Shown here: positions 5,575-6,114 of the stretch, piece by piece
Numbering within the stretch: the stretch's first letter is position 1
How the letters are laid out: each line of letters begins with the position of its first letter
NCBI GenBank assembly: GCA_035517115.1
Contig: DATIZL010000111.1
Location: 1 to 6,114, forward strand
Length of the DNA stretch: 6,114 nucleotides
Reading direction: 5' to 3'
From: Hyphomicrobium_A sp035517115
GTDB lineage: Bacteria > Pseudomonadota > Alphaproteobacteria > Rhizobiales > Hyphomicrobiaceae
Position numbers and translations under genes: made by a program
The notes under the pieces: generated by a model
The model's input: the letters and a program-made list of their open reading frames with translations, nothing else
The model's database searches: none
Told to the model about the DNA's origin: nothing

Positions 5575-6114
5575 CTATTTGCTGTCCCGTGCCGTCACGC
5601 GGGTAATATTGCTTGCGGCTCTTACCAGCGAGTCCACCTCCGACGGAACGCGGGTACCCGCCTGGTCCTCGCCGGTGAGCTCCGAGGCTCCGAAGTCGCT
5701 CTGCGCGCGTACACGCTCCAACAAACGATCGAGATCCGGCAGAGCAAAGTTGTCGGCATCATCGAGCGGCATCCGCCGGGCAGTCTTCTGTGTCACGATG
5801 GCCGCGTTGGCGGCGGTGTATTTGCCGTTGATGTCGTCCAGTTCGAGGCGGGCTCGCTCGCGCGCCTGGTCCTTCCTTCTGTTGTAGAGGCGGTCTTGCC
5901 GCTCGACCGCACGCTGCGCGCCACGTTGCCTTTCAAAGGCCTTGTCGAAATGCTGGTCGGGGTCGTGCGCGAAATAGCCGAGAAGAAAAGCGACGAGGAT
6001 GCTGGTGACGTTGACCGTGACGAGCACAAGAGCTGAAGTATCGCCTAGCGCACTCGCCACCGCGCCGAGCAATCCCCCTTGGCCGTCACCTTGTCGCCGA
6101 CGCTCGAAAACAGT
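5575..6114 (-). CDS. Membrane protein with charged helical domain, 5' truncated by window edge
   Basis: The frame is open from its stop (TAG at 5577-5575) to the right edge, giving 179 visible residues, so the gene probably starts outside the window. A TTG at 6072 is the first possible start, but the purine-rich AAGGGGG sits only one base before it, too close for a ribosome site. The 14 codons upstream are also free of stops. The visible part starts with a basic patch (FERRRQGDGQGG), then a hydrophobic segment (about 28-49, ALVLVTVNVTSILVAFLLGYFA) ending in HDPDQHFDKAF. A long Arg/Glu/Gln-rich helical region (about 57-95) may form a coiled coil. The C-terminus (about 114-179) is polar. I do not recognise the family. 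Topology is ambiguous: a basic patch before the segment suggests N-in, C-out, which would put the helical region beside the exported VWA-like protein. Its stop is 5 bp from that gene, so the two are very likely one operon. Confidence 0.72.
   Translation of the reverse strand, partial: TVFERRRQGDGQGGLLGAVASALGDTSALVLVTVNVTSILVAFLLGYFAHDPDQHFDKAFERQRGAQRAVERQDRLYNRRKDQARERARLELDDINGKYTAANAAIVTQKTARRMPLDDADNFALPDLDRLLERVRAQSDFGASELTGEDQAGTRVPSEVDSLVRAASNITRVTARDSK

Overview
The window reads as chromosomal DNA from a GC-rich Gram-negative bacterium, most likely an alphaproteobacterium. A member of the Hyphomicrobiales is plausible, but this is an inference from protein style and base composition, not from a marker gene. 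Seven protein-coding genes can be supported, two of them cut by the window edges. I see no rRNA, tRNA, CRISPR array, insertion sequence or recognisable integration site.

Left part (1-1588): the 3' end of a hybrid sensor histidine kinase (end of the ATPase domain plus a C-terminal receiver domain) runs rightward. It meets, tail to tail and only 8 bp apart, a leftward NarL/FixJ-type response regulator with a LuxR-type helix-turn-helix. The two probably form one signalling unit. A 319 bp non-coding stretch follows. It contains the upstream region of the regulator (leftward) and of the next gene (rightward), an AT-rich patch and some short repeats.

Middle part (1589-4719): three rightward genes are packed as a likely operon. 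They are a UbiB/ABC1-family atypical kinase (ubiquinone biosynthesis accessory protein or a paralogue), then two GT-A-fold glycosyltransferases whose reading frames overlap by one base (TGATG). The second glycosyltransferase looks like the WaaE/LgtF type that works on lipopolysaccharide core or other cell-surface sugars, so the pair probably builds an envelope glycan.

Right part (4772-6114): two leftward genes lie 5 bp apart. The upstream one, cut by the window edge, encodes a membrane protein with one visible transmembrane segment followed by a highly charged helical region. The downstream one encodes an exported protein with a von Willebrand factor A-like fold, four cysteines and a non-canonical metal site. 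This pair is visibly less GC-rich than the rest and has no assigned function. It is the part most likely to belong to an uncharacterised system, whose remaining genes would lie beyond the right edge.
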